A stretch of 64,000 bases of DNA from Roseibium denhamense (GCF_009711415.1 NZ_SMLZ01000116.1:363564-427563), one strand, 5' to 3'; counted from the stretch's first letter, positions 44,887-53,944 are shown. A program made the numbers and translations. Notes: generated by a model not told the origin, from the letters alone.

Positions 44887-45567
44887 ATGCCGGTCTGCCT
44901 GATTACCGCGACGAATCGCGGCATTGGATTCGAACTTGCCAAGGAAGCCCTGCGCACTGGCTGGACCGTCTATGGTTCCGTCCGCAGCGATGACATGGCC
45001 AGGACAACACAAGATGCCCTTGGCGACGGTTTCACGCCCCTCATCTTCGACGTTACCGACCATGATGCGGTCAAGAGAACAGCCGGCACTCTGAGCATCG
45101 CGGTTGATCTGTTGATCAACAATGCCGGCATCATCGGCCCAAAGCGGCAACTGCCACTCGACATGGATTTTGATGGTTTCCGCCAGACCCTTGAAATCAA
45201 CACGCTTGCGCCGCTTGCGATCACCCAGGCCTTCCTTCCGCATCTGCGCAAATCCAGCAGTCCCAAGATCATTACAATCTCCAGCCAGATGTCCTGGATG
45301 GGCTACCGTAAACCGGACACACTCGCCTACCGGGCGTCCAAGGTGGCCGTGAACAAGGTCATGCAGGGACTTGCAAGTGAACTGGAACCGGACGGAATTC
45401 CCGTCGCCGTTGTCGACCCCGGCTGGGTGCGGACGGATATGGGCGGTCCGGCCGCTGACAATTGTCCCGAAGATGTCGCAAAAGGCATTTTGAAAACGGC
45501 AGTTGATCTGGATATCTCCGGCACCGGCAAATTCTTCAAGTGGTCGGGCGAAGAGCGGCCTTTCTAG
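44887..45567 (+). CDS. Short-chain dehydrogenase/reductase
   Basis: This 226-residue classical SDR has a cofactor loop that reads TATNRGIG (the first Gly of the usual TGxxxGIG is replaced by Ala), then LLINNAGI, the catalytic Ser in IITISSQMS and the YRASK catalytic Tyr/Lys. GAGG lies upstream of the ATG. Relatives are often annotated as C-factor-like or sniffer-type carbonyl reductases. No substrate can be inferred, and the gene is not part of an obvious operon. Confidence 0.88.
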   Translation: MPVCLITATNRGIGFELAKEALRTGWTVYGSVRSDDMARTTQDALGDGFTPLIFDVTDHDAVKRTAGTLSIAVDLLINNAGIIGPKRQLPLDMDFDGFRQTLEINTLAPLAITQAFLPHLRKSSSPKIITISSQMSWMGYRKPDTLAYRASKVAVNKVMQGLASELEPDGIPVAVVDPGWVRTDMGGPAADNCPEDVAKGILKTAVDLDISGTGKFFKWSGEERPF

Positions 45568-45771
45568 TCACCTGTCTCAGAAAATCGGTTCCTGTCCCGG
45601 CATGCGCTGAATGACCTTCAGAATCACCAAGAACACGTGCATGTTTATGCTTCTAGTGCGGTTGCCGGAATTGAAATCCGCTCTGGAAGCTGGCTCAAGT
45701 GTGGGACGGATTTCAGTTTCACCACACGAGCGCGTCCCAACCATCTAAGCCCCACTCACAGGATAAAAACC

Positions 45772-46362
45772 ATGGCCTGGCCCACCCCCGTCACGCTGAC
45801 CGGTACGTTCGCATCGCTTGCCCCGCTTTCGCACACTCATGCGGCGGACCTTTCCGAAGCTGCCGCTGAAAACGACCTTTGGAAACTCTGGTACACGAGT
45901 GTGCCGCACCCGGACAAAGTGGCGGCTGAAATCGAGAGGCGTTTATCCCTGCAAAATGACGGGTCCATGCTGCCCTTTGCTGTACTGGACCCAACGGGCA
46001 AGGCGGTCGGCATGACCACCTTCATGAACATTGATGCGACCCACAAGCGCGTTGAAATTGGCTCGACCTGGTACCGGACATCGGTGCAGCGAACGCCCCT
46101 CAACACCCAGTGCAAGCGGCTTCTCTTAACCCATGCGTTTGAAGACCTCGACTGCATTGCGGTCGAGTTCCGCACGCACTTCATGAACAGGCAGAGCCGG
46201 ACCGCAATCGAGCGGCTGGGCGCGAAACTCGACGGCGTCTTGAGGTCACACCAAAGAACGCCGGATGGAGCGCTCCGGGACACGGCCGTTTATTCGATTC
46301 TCCCGCATGAATGGCCAGCCGTAAGGACCAGTCTTGATTTCAAGCTCAACAGCGTCGCTTAG
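45772..46362 (+). CDS. GNAT-family N-acetyltransferase (RimJ/RimL-like)
   Basis: This 196-residue protein is of the Acetyltransf_3 type that acetylates protein N-termini or small amines. Visible elements are the start TPVTLTGTFASLAPLSHTHA, the central FAVLDPTGKAVGMTTFMN strand pair, VEIGSTWYRTSVQRTPLNT and the terminal FRTHFMNRQSRTAIERLG. The order matches RimJ-type enzymes. ATG 45772 follows AGGAT; a much longer frame starts upstream but its N-terminus has no fold pattern. Substrate unknown. Confidence 0.87.
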   Translation: MAWPTPVTLTGTFASLAPLSHTHAADLSEAAAENDLWKLWYTSVPHPDKVAAEIERRLSLQNDGSMLPFAVLDPTGKAVGMTTFMNIDATHKRVEIGSTWYRTSVQRTPLNTQCKRLLLTHAFEDLDCIAVEFRTHFMNRQSRTAIERLGAKLDGVLRSHQRTPDGALRDTAVYSILPHEWPAVRTSLDFKLNSVA

Positions 46363-46668
46363 ATCGGTGGGCGATGAATCGGATCCGAATGAACGGCAGA
46401 AACTGATCGATTCTTAAGGGGGCGAGCAGCTTTGGGCGTTTTCAGCAAAACGCCCGATTCTCTAACTGCTTTTCCACATAAAGAAGTGGCGATGTTGTTT
46501 TGCACAGGTTTGTTGGAAGCTTTCCAGCAAACCAGATCGCCTAGGAACTGACAACTTCCAGGAAGCCACCGAAACGTCGGCCTATTCTTCGAATTTGATT
46601 AAAATTTTAAGCAAATGTGAGGAATTGAGTCGCAAGCTGGTTCCATCTGGAAAAGGATGGGACACGCT
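46363..46668. other. Intergenic region with a hairpin, upstream of the BLUF gene
   Basis: About 306 bp hold no gene. A perfect nine-base hairpin GGGCGTTTT/AAAACGCCC with a four-base loop lies at 46434-46455, 71 bases after the acetyltransferase stop. The T-run lies inside the stem, so it is a weak terminator candidate. The part near the BLUF gene is AT-rich and probably carries its promoter. Confidence 0.45.
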
Positions 46669-47127
46669 ATGGAACTTTACCGGGCCTGCTACCGCAGCAA
46701 GATCAGATGGGATGAGATGCGTTTGGCTTTGCCGGACGAAATAGATCGCACTCTGTTGAGAATTCGCCGCATCAACCGCAAGGCCGGTGTGACCGGGGCA
46801 TTGCTTCTGGTTGATCAGCATATTGTGCAGGTGCTTGAGGGCCACACCGGTCCCGTGCTTGATACAGTCTATTGTGTCATGAACGACCCCCGCCTGGAAA
46901 ACATCGAAGGCATCATTCACGAGCCTGCCGATTACCGCATGTTTCCAAATTCCCTGATGTTTTTCCGGGATCTGACGGATGGTCTTGCTGCAGCCAAACA
47001 TCCGGTGCTGCGGCCTCTTCTGGACCACCCCGGTGAGGTCACCCGCGATGAGGCATATCTCGCGCTGAGCCACTTTGCATGTGAACTTCAGGAAGGCCGC
47101 CTGACGAACGACATGCTGATGATCTGA
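46669..47127 (+). CDS. Stand-alone BLUF-domain blue-light photoreceptor
   Basis: This 152-residue protein consists of a BLUF (FAD-binding blue-light sensor) domain with a short C-terminal helix region. The flavin-contacting residues are present: Tyr8 in ELYRACYRSK, Asn36 in RRINRKAGVTGALLL and Gln54 in HIVQVLEGHTGPV. The Asn-to-Gln spacing of 18 equals that in AppA. The end of the domain (VMNDPRLENIEGIIH, DYRMFPNSLMFFRDL) is also recognisable. There is no attached EAL, GGDEF or cyclase domain, so it must act through a partner. I use the internal ATG 46669; another in-frame ATG lies 12 bases upstream. Confidence 0.87.
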   Translation: MELYRACYRSKIRWDEMRLALPDEIDRTLLRIRRINRKAGVTGALLLVDQHIVQVLEGHTGPVLDTVYCVMNDPRLENIEGIIHEPADYRMFPNSLMFFRDLTDGLAAAKHPVLRPLLDHPGEVTRDEAYLALSHFACELQEGRLTNDMLMI

Positions 47128-47235
47128 TTGGATCGCCGCCTTGCGGTGATGAGAACGGATCGGGCGCAATCTGATCTGTTCAGACGTTCCTGCGCCGGTT
47201 TAGTGTGATCGTCCCACCTTTTCGCGGATCACACG

Positions 47236-48414
47236 ATGCCGGCTGCTCCTCAAACACTGATCCCACCGTCCTATCAGGCTGCATCAGCCGGCGTCTTGGC
47301 CGCTTTGGTCGGCTTCGCAAGCTCCTTTGCGATTGTCATTCAGGGCCTCAGCGCAGCAGGCGCTTCGCAACCAGAGGCGACCAGCGGTCTGATGGTCCTT
47401 TCCATCACCATGGGCATCAGTGCAATCGTTGCTTCATTCTGGTTCAAGATACCGGCCTCCTTCGCCTGGTCCACTCCTGGCGCGGCCCTCCTTGCGACAT
47501 CCGGTCAACTAGACGGCGGCTTCAGCGCGGCGGTCGGCGCGTTTCTCGTTTGCGGCTTTTTGATCACCGCCGCAGGCTTGGTCCGGCCGTTCGGCCGGGC
47601 TGTCGCTGCAATCCCCTCGCCTTTGGCAAACGCCATGCTGGCCGGTGTTCTGTTCGGGCTCTGCCTCGCGCCGGTCAAAGCGGTTTCCCAGCTTCCTTTC
47701 GAGGCGTTGCTTGTCATCGGCGTTTGGGCTGTTGCCTTCAAGTTCCTCCGCTTGTTCGCGGTGCCGCTTGCCATGATCTCCACTTTTGCCGTTGGTCTTT
47801 CCAGCGGCCCTCCGCTGCAGTTTCAGACTGGCGGTTTGATCACCGAACCGATCCTTGTTCTTCCGACCTTCAGTCTTGAGGCCATTGTCAGTATCGGCCT
47901 GCCCCTGTTTATCGTGACAATGGCCTCTCAGAACATTCCCGGCATCGCGGTGCTCCGGGCCTATGGCTACCAGCCGCGGACAGGGTCCCTTTTCACGATT
48001 TCCGGGATCTTCAGCCTGCTGTCAGCCCCCTTTGGTGGCCACGCCGTAAATCTAGCCGCAATTACCGCGGCCATGTGCGCCAACGAAGACGCGCACCCCG
48101 ATCCTGCGCAGCGGTATTGGGCCGCTATCACCGGCGGCATTGTCTACATCCTGTTTGGGCTTTTTGCCGGAGTGGTCATGACGCTGGTCGCCGCAACGCC
48201 AGCCATCCTGATCGAAGCGGTAGCCGGCCTTGCGCTTCTCGGTGCGCTGGCCTTTTCCATCAGCGAGGCCACGAAGGACGCAGCAACGCGCGACAGCGCG
48301 ATCATCACCTTTGCCGTGACGGCCTCCGGGATCAGTTTCCTGGGTGTTTCCGGGGCCTTTTGGGGCCTGTTGGCAGGCGGCGCCTTTTTGGCACTGACCA
48401 CCAAAAAGGCGTGA
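47236..48414 (+). CDS. benE: BenE-family benzoate/H+ symporter-like membrane protein
   Basis: This 392-residue inner-membrane protein has about twelve helices and BenE features. Helix 1 is PSYQAASAGVLAALVGFASS, with VIQGLSAAGASQPEATSGLM, FAWSTPGAALLATSGQLDGG, MASQNIPGIAVLRAYGY and SAPFGGHAVNLAAITAAMC following. The family transports benzoate with protons, but no benzoate-degradation genes are nearby, so the substrate may differ. It is followed 74 bp later by fdhD on the same strand. Confidence 0.88.
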   Translation: MPAAPQTLIPPSYQAASAGVLAALVGFASSFAIVIQGLSAAGASQPEATSGLMVLSITMGISAIVASFWFKIPASFAWSTPGAALLATSGQLDGGFSAAVGAFLVCGFLITAAGLVRPFGRAVAAIPSPLANAMLAGVLFGLCLAPVKAVSQLPFEALLVIGVWAVAFKFLRLFAVPLAMISTFAVGLSSGPPLQFQTGGLITEPILVLPTFSLEAIVSIGLPLFIVTMASQNIPGIAVLRAYGYQPRTGSLFTISGIFSLLSAPFGGHAVNLAAITAAMCANEDAHPDPAQRYWAAITGGIVYILFGLFAGVVMTLVAATPAILIEAVAGLALLGALAFSISEATKDAATRDSAIITFAVTASGISFLGVSGAFWGLLAGGAFLALTTKKA

Positions 48415-48488
48415 GAAATGCGGTCCTTGCGTTCAATGCCTGCAGCACCATAATCTTTAAATGCTGACTCGCATGGGAGAGACTGGAA

Positions 48489-49367
48489 GTGACCGGCCCG
48501 TACATTCTGCAACCCGACCCGTCCGATCCGGCTCTGTCCACCGAAGTGCCCGGCATTGATCAGACCGGTGCCCCGGTGATGACCAAGGTGGTGACCGAAA
48601 AGCCTTTGACGCTTTACCTCAACTCCCAGGAAGTGGTCACCATGATGACGATCGGGGACCATCCGGATCTGCTTGCAGTCGGCTATCTCAAGAATCAGAA
48701 CATGCTTTCTGACACCGATGTGATCACGGGGATCGACTATGACGACGATCTCGAGGTGGTGGTCGTCAGGACGGAACAGGAAACGAATTTCGAAGACAAG
48801 ATGAAAAAGAAGGTCCGGACGTCCGGCTGTGCCCAGGGCACGGTGTTCGGAGATGTCATGGAGGGCTTCGACAGGATCGATCTGCCGGCGAATGCCAAGA
48901 TCAAGACATCCTGGCTTTATCACCTTGCCAAGACCATCAACATGACCCCGTCGCTCTATCTGGAAGCGGGCGCGATTCACGGCTGTGTGCTTTGTCAGGA
49001 GGACAAGCCGCTTGTCTACATGGAGGACGTCGGACGGCACAACGCAGTCGACAAAATTGCCGGCTGGATGATGCTCAACAAGATACCCGCCGGAGACAAG
49101 ATCTTTTACACGACCGGACGGCTAACGTCTGAAATGGTCATCAAGACGGTGATGATGGGCATTCCGGTTCTGGTCTCAAGGTCGGGGTTCACGGCTTGGG
49201 GCGTCGAGCTTGCGCAAAAGGCGGGCCTGACACTGATCGGCCGCGCGCGCGGCAAACGATTTGTAGCCCTTGCGGGCAATGAACGGATTGAATTTGACAT
49301 GAACCCGGATCTCGCGGGCGACGAACCGGAAAACGCCAGGCGCAAAGGGAGCATGGCCGCGGAATGA
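48489..49367 (+). CDS. fdhD: Formate dehydrogenase accessory sulfurtransferase FdhD
   Basis: This 292-residue FdhD/NarQ-family protein transfers sulfur to the molybdenum cofactor of formate dehydrogenases. Conserved parts: EVVTMMTIGDHPDLLAVGYL, RTSGCAQGTVFGDVMEGF, the AGAIHGCVLCQEDKPLVYME region, EDVGRHNAVDKIAGWM and TSEMVIKTVMMGIPVLVSRS. The first Cys of the usual CxxC is present, while the second position reads Gly (CAQG). The start is GTG after GGGAGAG. mobA overlaps its stop by four bases (ATGA), tying it to the Moco operon. No formate dehydrogenase subunit is in the window. Confidence 0.93.
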   Translation: MTGPYILQPDPSDPALSTEVPGIDQTGAPVMTKVVTEKPLTLYLNSQEVVTMMTIGDHPDLLAVGYLKNQNMLSDTDVITGIDYDDDLEVVVVRTEQETNFEDKMKKKVRTSGCAQGTVFGDVMEGFDRIDLPANAKIKTSWLYHLAKTINMTPSLYLEAGAIHGCVLCQEDKPLVYMEDVGRHNAVDKIAGWMMLNKIPAGDKIFYTTGRLTSEMVIKTVMMGIPVLVSRSGFTAWGVELAQKAGLTLIGRARGKRFVALAGNERIEFDMNPDLAGDEPENARRKGSMAAE

Positions 49368-50017
49368 CACTCGGAAGCAGCCCTTTGATCCCGGCGCAAC
49401 TATTGGGATGCGTGCTTGCCGGCGGTCAGTCCCGGCGCATGGGCGGCGGCGACAAGACCCTTGTCGATCTCGGCGGCAAAACGATGCTGGAAATCATCCT
49501 CAACCGCCTGCGCCCTCAAATCGGATCCATCATCCTCAACGCCAATGGGGATCCGAAGCGTTTTTCTGAATTCGGACTGCCGGTCGTTTCCGATCCGGTT
49601 GGTGAGTATGCGGGGCCCTTGGCCGGCGTTCTGGCGGGCCTGACCTATGCGCGGGATGAAATGCCGGATGTGACACATGTGGTCTCAATTGCCGGCGATA
49701 CCCCCTTCTTCCCGGCGGATCTGGTCACTGCCATGGCAGCGTCAGTGCCCGGCAACAAACCTGTGATCGCATTGGCCTCCTCGTCAAACAAGCTCCATCC
49801 GGTCTTTGGGCTCTGGCCTGTCGCCCTTATTGATGATTTGACCGAATGGCTGGAAACAGGAAAAAGCGGCAAGGTACTGGCGTTTGTCGACCGTCATGAC
49901 AGTGTCGAGGTTGCGTTCGCCCCCGACCCAGAAACCGGCCTCGATCCGTTTTTCAATGCGAACCGTCCGGAAGATCTGTCTGAAGTCCGCCGCCTTCTCA
50001 GTCAGGAAGCATCATGA
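49364..50017 (+). CDS. mobA: Molybdenum cofactor guanylyltransferase MobA
   Basis: This 217-residue nucleotidyltransferase joins GMP to Mo-molybdopterin, giving the MGD form used by the DMSO reductase family (including formate dehydrogenase). The N-terminal signature LAGGQSRRMGGGDKTL is complete. LGGKTMLEIILNRLRPQ, VSDPVGEYAGPLAGVLAGL and SIAGDTPFFPADLV follow in the family order. It overlaps fdhD and mobB by four bases each, so the operon is translationally coupled. Confidence 0.95.
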   Translation: MTLGSSPLIPAQLLGCVLAGGQSRRMGGGDKTLVDLGGKTMLEIILNRLRPQIGSIILNANGDPKRFSEFGLPVVSDPVGEYAGPLAGVLAGLTYARDEMPDVTHVVSIAGDTPFFPADLVTAMAASVPGNKPVIALASSSNKLHPVFGLWPVALIDDLTEWLETGKSGKVLAFVDRHDSVEVAFAPDPETGLDPFFNANRPEDLSEVRRLLSQEAS

Positions 50018-50535
50018 ACAACACTCCTGTCTTTGGCGTGACCGGATGGAAGAACTCCGGCAAGACGCAGCTTGTTACAAGCCTCATTGCCGAGTTCACG
50101 CAACGCGGCTTGAAAGTGTCCACGATCAAACACGCGCACCATAACTTTGATATCGACCGCCCGGGTGCTGACAGCTACCGCCACCGGGAAGCGGGCGCCA
50201 GTGAAGTGGCCTTGGTTTCCGGGCGGCGATGGGCCTTGATGCATGAATTGCGGGATGAAGACGAACCGCCGCTGGAGGCGATCCTGCCGCGTCTTGCCCC
50301 GTGTGACCTTATCCTGATCGAAGGATACAAGCGCGAGAACCATCCGAAAATCGAAGCCCGCCGCCGGGAGAGTTTCGACAAGGGCCCGCTGACAAAGACG
50401 GACCCCAACATTCTCGCCATCGCAGCCGACCACGATGTGCCAGGAGAAAGTGTGACCATCTTCGATTTGAATGACATCAATGCCATCGCCGATTTCATTC
50501 AATCCCATCTCGGCCTGAAAGGTACATCCCAATGA
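50014..50535 (+). CDS. mobB: Molybdopterin-guanine dinucleotide biosynthesis protein MobB
   Basis: This 173-residue P-loop GTPase assists MobA. The Walker A region is FGVTGWKNSGKTQLVTSLIA, followed by VSTIKHAHHNFDIDRPGADS, REAGASEVALVSGRRW, and LILIEGYKRENHPKIE. The length is normal. It is coupled by four-base overlaps to mobA before it and moeA after it. Confidence 0.95.
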   Translation: MNNTPVFGVTGWKNSGKTQLVTSLIAEFTQRGLKVSTIKHAHHNFDIDRPGADSYRHREAGASEVALVSGRRWALMHELRDEDEPPLEAILPRLAPCDLILIEGYKRENHPKIEARRRESFDKGPLTKTDPNILAIAADHDVPGESVTIFDLNDINAIADFIQSHLGLKGTSQ

Positions 50536-51809
50536 CCGGTCCGGCACTGCTGAACGACTGCTTCCTGCACGATAAGGACCGTCTACGCCACCAGGAGGCC
50601 CTGGACATTCTCAAGAGCCGGGTCTCGCGGGTCACGGAAACCGAGATCGTCCGGCTTGAAGAGGCTTATGGGCGGATTGCTGCGCAGCCGCTCAAGGCAC
50701 CCCGCAACATTCCACTGGCCGATAACTCGGCGGTCGACGGCTATGCGTTCCGGCATGCCGATCATGAAGAAGCTGGCGGGTTTTTCCCATTGCAGAACCG
50801 TGTTTCTGCCGGACACCCGAGTGAGACCGCGCTTGCCCCCTGGGCCGCCATGCAGATCTTTACCGGCGCCGTCATGCCGGAAGGCGCTGACACGGTTGCC
50901 ATGCAGGAAGACTGTGAACGGCACACGCAGGACGGCAGGGAGTTCGTGATCGTTCCGCAGGGGCTCAAGCCGGGCGCGAACTGCCGCAAGGCAGGTGAAG
51001 ATGTGTCCGAAGGCACGGAGATCTTGTCGGAAAAAAGCTGGCTCCGGCCACAGGATCTTGCTGGAATTGCCTCAACGGGTACGGCCGAGCTGAGCGTTTT
51101 CAAGAAACTGCGCGTGGCCCTCGTCTCAACCGGGGACGAACTCCGCCGCCCCGGAAAACTGATAACCGTGGGCGATGTTTACGACAGCAACCATTTCCTC
51201 TTGCGCGGCCTAGCTCAATCCCTCCCCGTGGACATCGAAGACCTAGGGATCTTGAAGGACGACGGTGATTTGGTGGAAGCCATCTTGAGAGATGCAGCGG
51301 AACGCTTTGACGTCATCCTGACAACGGGGGGCGCAAGCCGGGGCGAGGAAGACCACGTGCTTGCGGCACTCGACCGGCTGGGCCAACGTCACATGTGGCA
51401 GCTGGCGATCAAACCAGGCAGGCCCATGATGTTCGGACAAATTGGAAACTGCACCCTGCTGGGCCTTCCCGGAAACCCGGTCGCGGCCATGGTGTGTTTT
51501 CTGCTCTACGCCCGCCCCGTCATGAGCGTTCTTGCGGGTGGCCCGTTTCTCGAGCCGCAACGCTTTCAAATGCCCGCCGGTTTCGACGTGCCGAAGAAGA
51601 AGCCGGACCGCCGCGAGTTCTACCGCGGTTTTTTGAAAACAGAGGCGGGCGGCACGGTGACCGCTCACAAGTTCGAGCGGGATGGGTCGGGTCTGATATC
51701 CGGCCTTAGGGCCGCTGATGGATTAATCGAAATACCGGAAGAAACCGTCTCGGTCCGCAAGGGTGACACGGTTACGTTTCTCCCATTTTCAGGCATGGGC
51801 ATCCTTTGA
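50532..51809 (+). CDS. moeA: Molybdopterin molybdenumtransferase MoeA
   Basis: This 425-residue MoeA inserts molybdate into adenylylated molybdopterin. Motifs in order: EAYGRIAAQPLKAPRNIPLA, DNSAVDGYAFRHAD, IFTGAVMPEGADTVAMQED, the long hinge, VALVSTGDELRRPGK, YDSNHFLLRG, VILTTGGASRGEEDHV, AIKPGRPMMFGQIGN, LLGLPGNPVAAMVCF. It is the last gene of the fdhD-mobA-mobB-moeA operon and is followed by a stable hairpin. moeB and moaBCDE are not here. Confidence 0.96.
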   Translation: MTGPALLNDCFLHDKDRLRHQEALDILKSRVSRVTETEIVRLEEAYGRIAAQPLKAPRNIPLADNSAVDGYAFRHADHEEAGGFFPLQNRVSAGHPSETALAPWAAMQIFTGAVMPEGADTVAMQEDCERHTQDGREFVIVPQGLKPGANCRKAGEDVSEGTEILSEKSWLRPQDLAGIASTGTAELSVFKKLRVALVSTGDELRRPGKLITVGDVYDSNHFLLRGLAQSLPVDIEDLGILKDDGDLVEAILRDAAERFDVILTTGGASRGEEDHVLAALDRLGQRHMWQLAIKPGRPMMFGQIGNCTLLGLPGNPVAAMVCFLLYARPVMSVLAGGPFLEPQRFQMPAGFDVPKKKPDRREFYRGFLKTEAGGTVTAHKFERDGSGLISGLRAADGLIEIPEETVSVRKGDTVTFLPFSGMGIL

Positions 51810-51812
51810 CGC

Positions 51813-51841
51813 GCAACACGGCAGACAACCCGCCGTGTTGC
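51813..51841. terminator. Hairpin terminator between convergent moeA and the metallo-hydrolase gene
   Basis: GCAACACGGC (51813-51822) and GCCGTGTTGC (51832-51841) form a perfect ten-base stem with a nine-base loop directly after the moeA stop. No T-run follows, so Rho-independent strength is uncertain, but the position suits a terminator for the converging units. Confidence 0.6.
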
Positions 51842-51853
51842 ATCGTCTCAACG

Positions 51854-52852
51854 TCAGAACGTGTAGGGCCAATCCGCCGCCGCGAACCGGTAGCCATCTC
51901 CGTCCCGTGTTACGTATCCAAAGCCAGGGAACGGAATATGCATGCCCGCGAACAGAACCCGGTCGCTGGCCGCTTCGTCGAAAAACGCTTTCCGTGCGGC
52001 AACAGCCTGTGCGGGATCGATGTCGAAACCGATCGCCCATTCCGGCTTCGCGAACTGATAGACCGCTGCATGGAGGATGTCGCCAGCAATAATCAGCCGC
52101 TCGCCGTCGCTGTCGATCACATATCCGGTGTGTCCCGGCGTATGGCCCGGCATCGCTTTCGCCGTGATCCCGGGCAGGATCTCCTTGTCGCCCTTGAACA
52201 GTGTTTCGGTTGAACTGTAGGCATCAGCCGCCGCGCGTGCGCCCAGGAAGAACGGTTTGAACTGTTCCGGAGCCGCATTCATGTTGGCATCGTCATACCA
52301 GAAGGCCTTGTCGGTTTCGGGCATGATCAATTCGGCATTCGGGAAGGCCTTTTGCCCGTCCGGCGTCAGGACACCAAACAGATGATCGGGATGAAGGTGC
52401 GTAATGAGGACCGCGTCAATTTGGTCGGGCGTCACACCTGCGGCGGTCAAGGCTTTGCCAAGATGACCAAGCGTCGGCCCCATCTTGTCGGACGTACCAG
52501 CGTCGATCAGAACCAGCTTGTCCCCGGTATTGACCAAATAGGCGCTGACCGGGCCGGTCAGATCGGTCCCTTCAACGAAGGCTGCCTCACGAAGTTTGGC
52601 CGCTTCCGCGTCATCCAGTCCGACGAACAAATCCGGGCCCAGTTGCAAAAATCCATCGAGCAAAGCTGTCACTTCGAAGGAGCCAACCTTCCGGCGCAGC
52701 GCACCGGCCATGGGACTTCCGGCAAGCGGGGCTGCGGCGTTTGCGGTTCCCGCAGCAAGGGTGAGCTCGCCCAGGGCACCGACAGCCGTTCCTCCGGCAA
52801 GGGCTGCGCCAAAAAAGCCGCGGCGGCTCAGGCCAAGTGTTTCTAGGGTCAT
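51854..52852 (-). CDS. Tat-exported metallo-beta-lactamase-fold hydrolase
   Basis: This 332-residue protein has a twin-arginine signal (LSRRGFFGAALAGGTAVGAL) and a metallo-beta-lactamase domain with the zinc motif THLHPDHLFGVL, the downstream His in PGHTPGHTGYV and the metal Asp in IIAGDILHAAV. It should be periplasmic, exported folded with its metals. The family includes lactonases, sulfatases and other hydrolases; the substrate is unknown. It is divergent from a LysR gene 159 bp away, which is its likely regulator. Confidence 0.9.
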   Translation of the reverse strand: MTLETLGLSRRGFFGAALAGGTAVGALGELTLAAGTANAAAPLAGSPMAGALRRKVGSFEVTALLDGFLQLGPDLFVGLDDAEAAKLREAAFVEGTDLTGPVSAYLVNTGDKLVLIDAGTSDKMGPTLGHLGKALTAAGVTPDQIDAVLITHLHPDHLFGVLTPDGQKAFPNAELIMPETDKAFWYDDANMNAAPEQFKPFFLGARAAADAYSSTETLFKGDKEILPGITAKAMPGHTPGHTGYVIDSDGERLIIAGDILHAAVYQFAKPEWAIGFDIDPAQAVAARKAFFDEAASDRVLFAGMHIPFPGFGYVTRDGDGYRFAAADWPYTF

Positions 52853-53011
52853 TTGATTCTCCGGTCGTACTGAAATCGGTCAGAAAGCCTCCGGTGGGAG
52901 GCCATACGTCTATAGATCGATTTATTATTCTGGATTTTGAAGAGGCCTATGATTTATATGAGATCTAATTTTTTCTTATGAATGATGCGCATCGCGCGCC
53001 TTGGAGATTAC

Positions 53012-53941
53012 ATGGACAAACTCAGCGCATTGACCAGCTTTGTGCAGGCAATCCGCCTTGGAAGTTTTTCGGCCGCCGCCTCTGATCTCGGGGTATCGCA
53101 GCCCGCAGTCAGCCAACAAGTGCGCGCCCTGGAGGAGGATATCGGGACCCGGCTCATCAACCGGACCACCCGGCGATTGTCCCTCACTGAGGCCGGAGAG
53201 CGCTATTACGCTTATGCGTGCGACATCGTCGAGCGTATCGCGGAGGCAGACCGGTCGGTCCAAAGCACAGACGCCCAAATGAGCGGCCGGTTGACCGTGA
53301 GCCTTCCCTACGGATTTGCCGAAACGGTCCTTGCCGATTTCCTGATCGCGTTCAAGAGATCATATCCAGACATCTATTTCGACGTGCAGCTCTCGGACGC
53401 AATTGTCGACCTGCAAACAGAACGGGTCGACCTTGCGATCCGGATGGGAGTCATTCAGGACGACAAATTGATTGTCAAGAAACTCGGAGATGCTCAACGC
53501 TGTCTCGTTGCAGCCCCCGCTTACCTGGACACGGCCGGCCGGCCAAACGAGCCAGCCGACCTTAAAGACAAGGATTTTCTTCTCTATCCCCATATGGCGG
53601 AAAAAGGCCTGTTGCCGCTTCATGGCAGCTGCGGACGGCACATCTCCGTTCCGGTCAAGCCGGTGATGGTCATCAACAATTCGGCAACGCTGCGCCACGC
53701 AGCGCTCGGCGGACTTGGCATTTGCCCGGCCCTGCGCTGGCTGGCCGAGCCCTATCTTCAGTCGGGAGAGCTGGAGATCGTTCTGGAGGACTGGATGTCG
53801 GACCCACATCCTGTCCACGCCATCTACCCGTCCAACCGGTTCATTCCCTTAAAGGTGCGCCGGTTCGTGGCTGATCTTGAGACTTATATGACCGCAAAAG
53901 GCGCTTTTTCGCGTACCACGACGGCCGTGGCGGCAGAGTAA
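53012..53941 (+). CDS. LysR-family transcriptional regulator
   Basis: This 309-residue LysR protein has an N-terminal winged helix-turn-helix (ALTSFVQAIRLGSFSAAASD, LGVSQPAVSQQVRALEEDI, TTRRLSLTEAGERYYAY) and a substrate-binding-type effector domain of the group related to AaeR/DmlR (LTVSLPYGFAE, DLAIRMGV). ATG 53012 follows GGAG; a start 30 bases upstream is possible but has no ribosome site. It probably controls the divergent metallo-hydrolase gene. It converges with the GST gene three bases after its stop. Confidence 0.92.
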   Translation: MDKLSALTSFVQAIRLGSFSAAASDLGVSQPAVSQQVRALEEDIGTRLINRTTRRLSLTEAGERYYAYACDIVERIAEADRSVQSTDAQMSGRLTVSLPYGFAETVLADFLIAFKRSYPDIYFDVQLSDAIVDLQTERVDLAIRMGVIQDDKLIVKKLGDAQRCLVAAPAYLDTAGRPNEPADLKDKDFLLYPHMAEKGLLPLHGSCGRHISVPVKPVMVINNSATLRHAALGGLGICPALRWLAEPYLQSGELEIVLEDWMSDPHPVHAIYPSNRFIPLKVRRFVADLETYMTAKGAFSRTTTAVAAE

Positions 53942-53944
53942 GCT

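Noticed and set aside
46434-46455. Rho-independent terminator after the acetyltransferase gene
   Set aside because: The stem is perfect, but the T residues are inside it and no T-run follows, so I noted it only within the intergenic entry.
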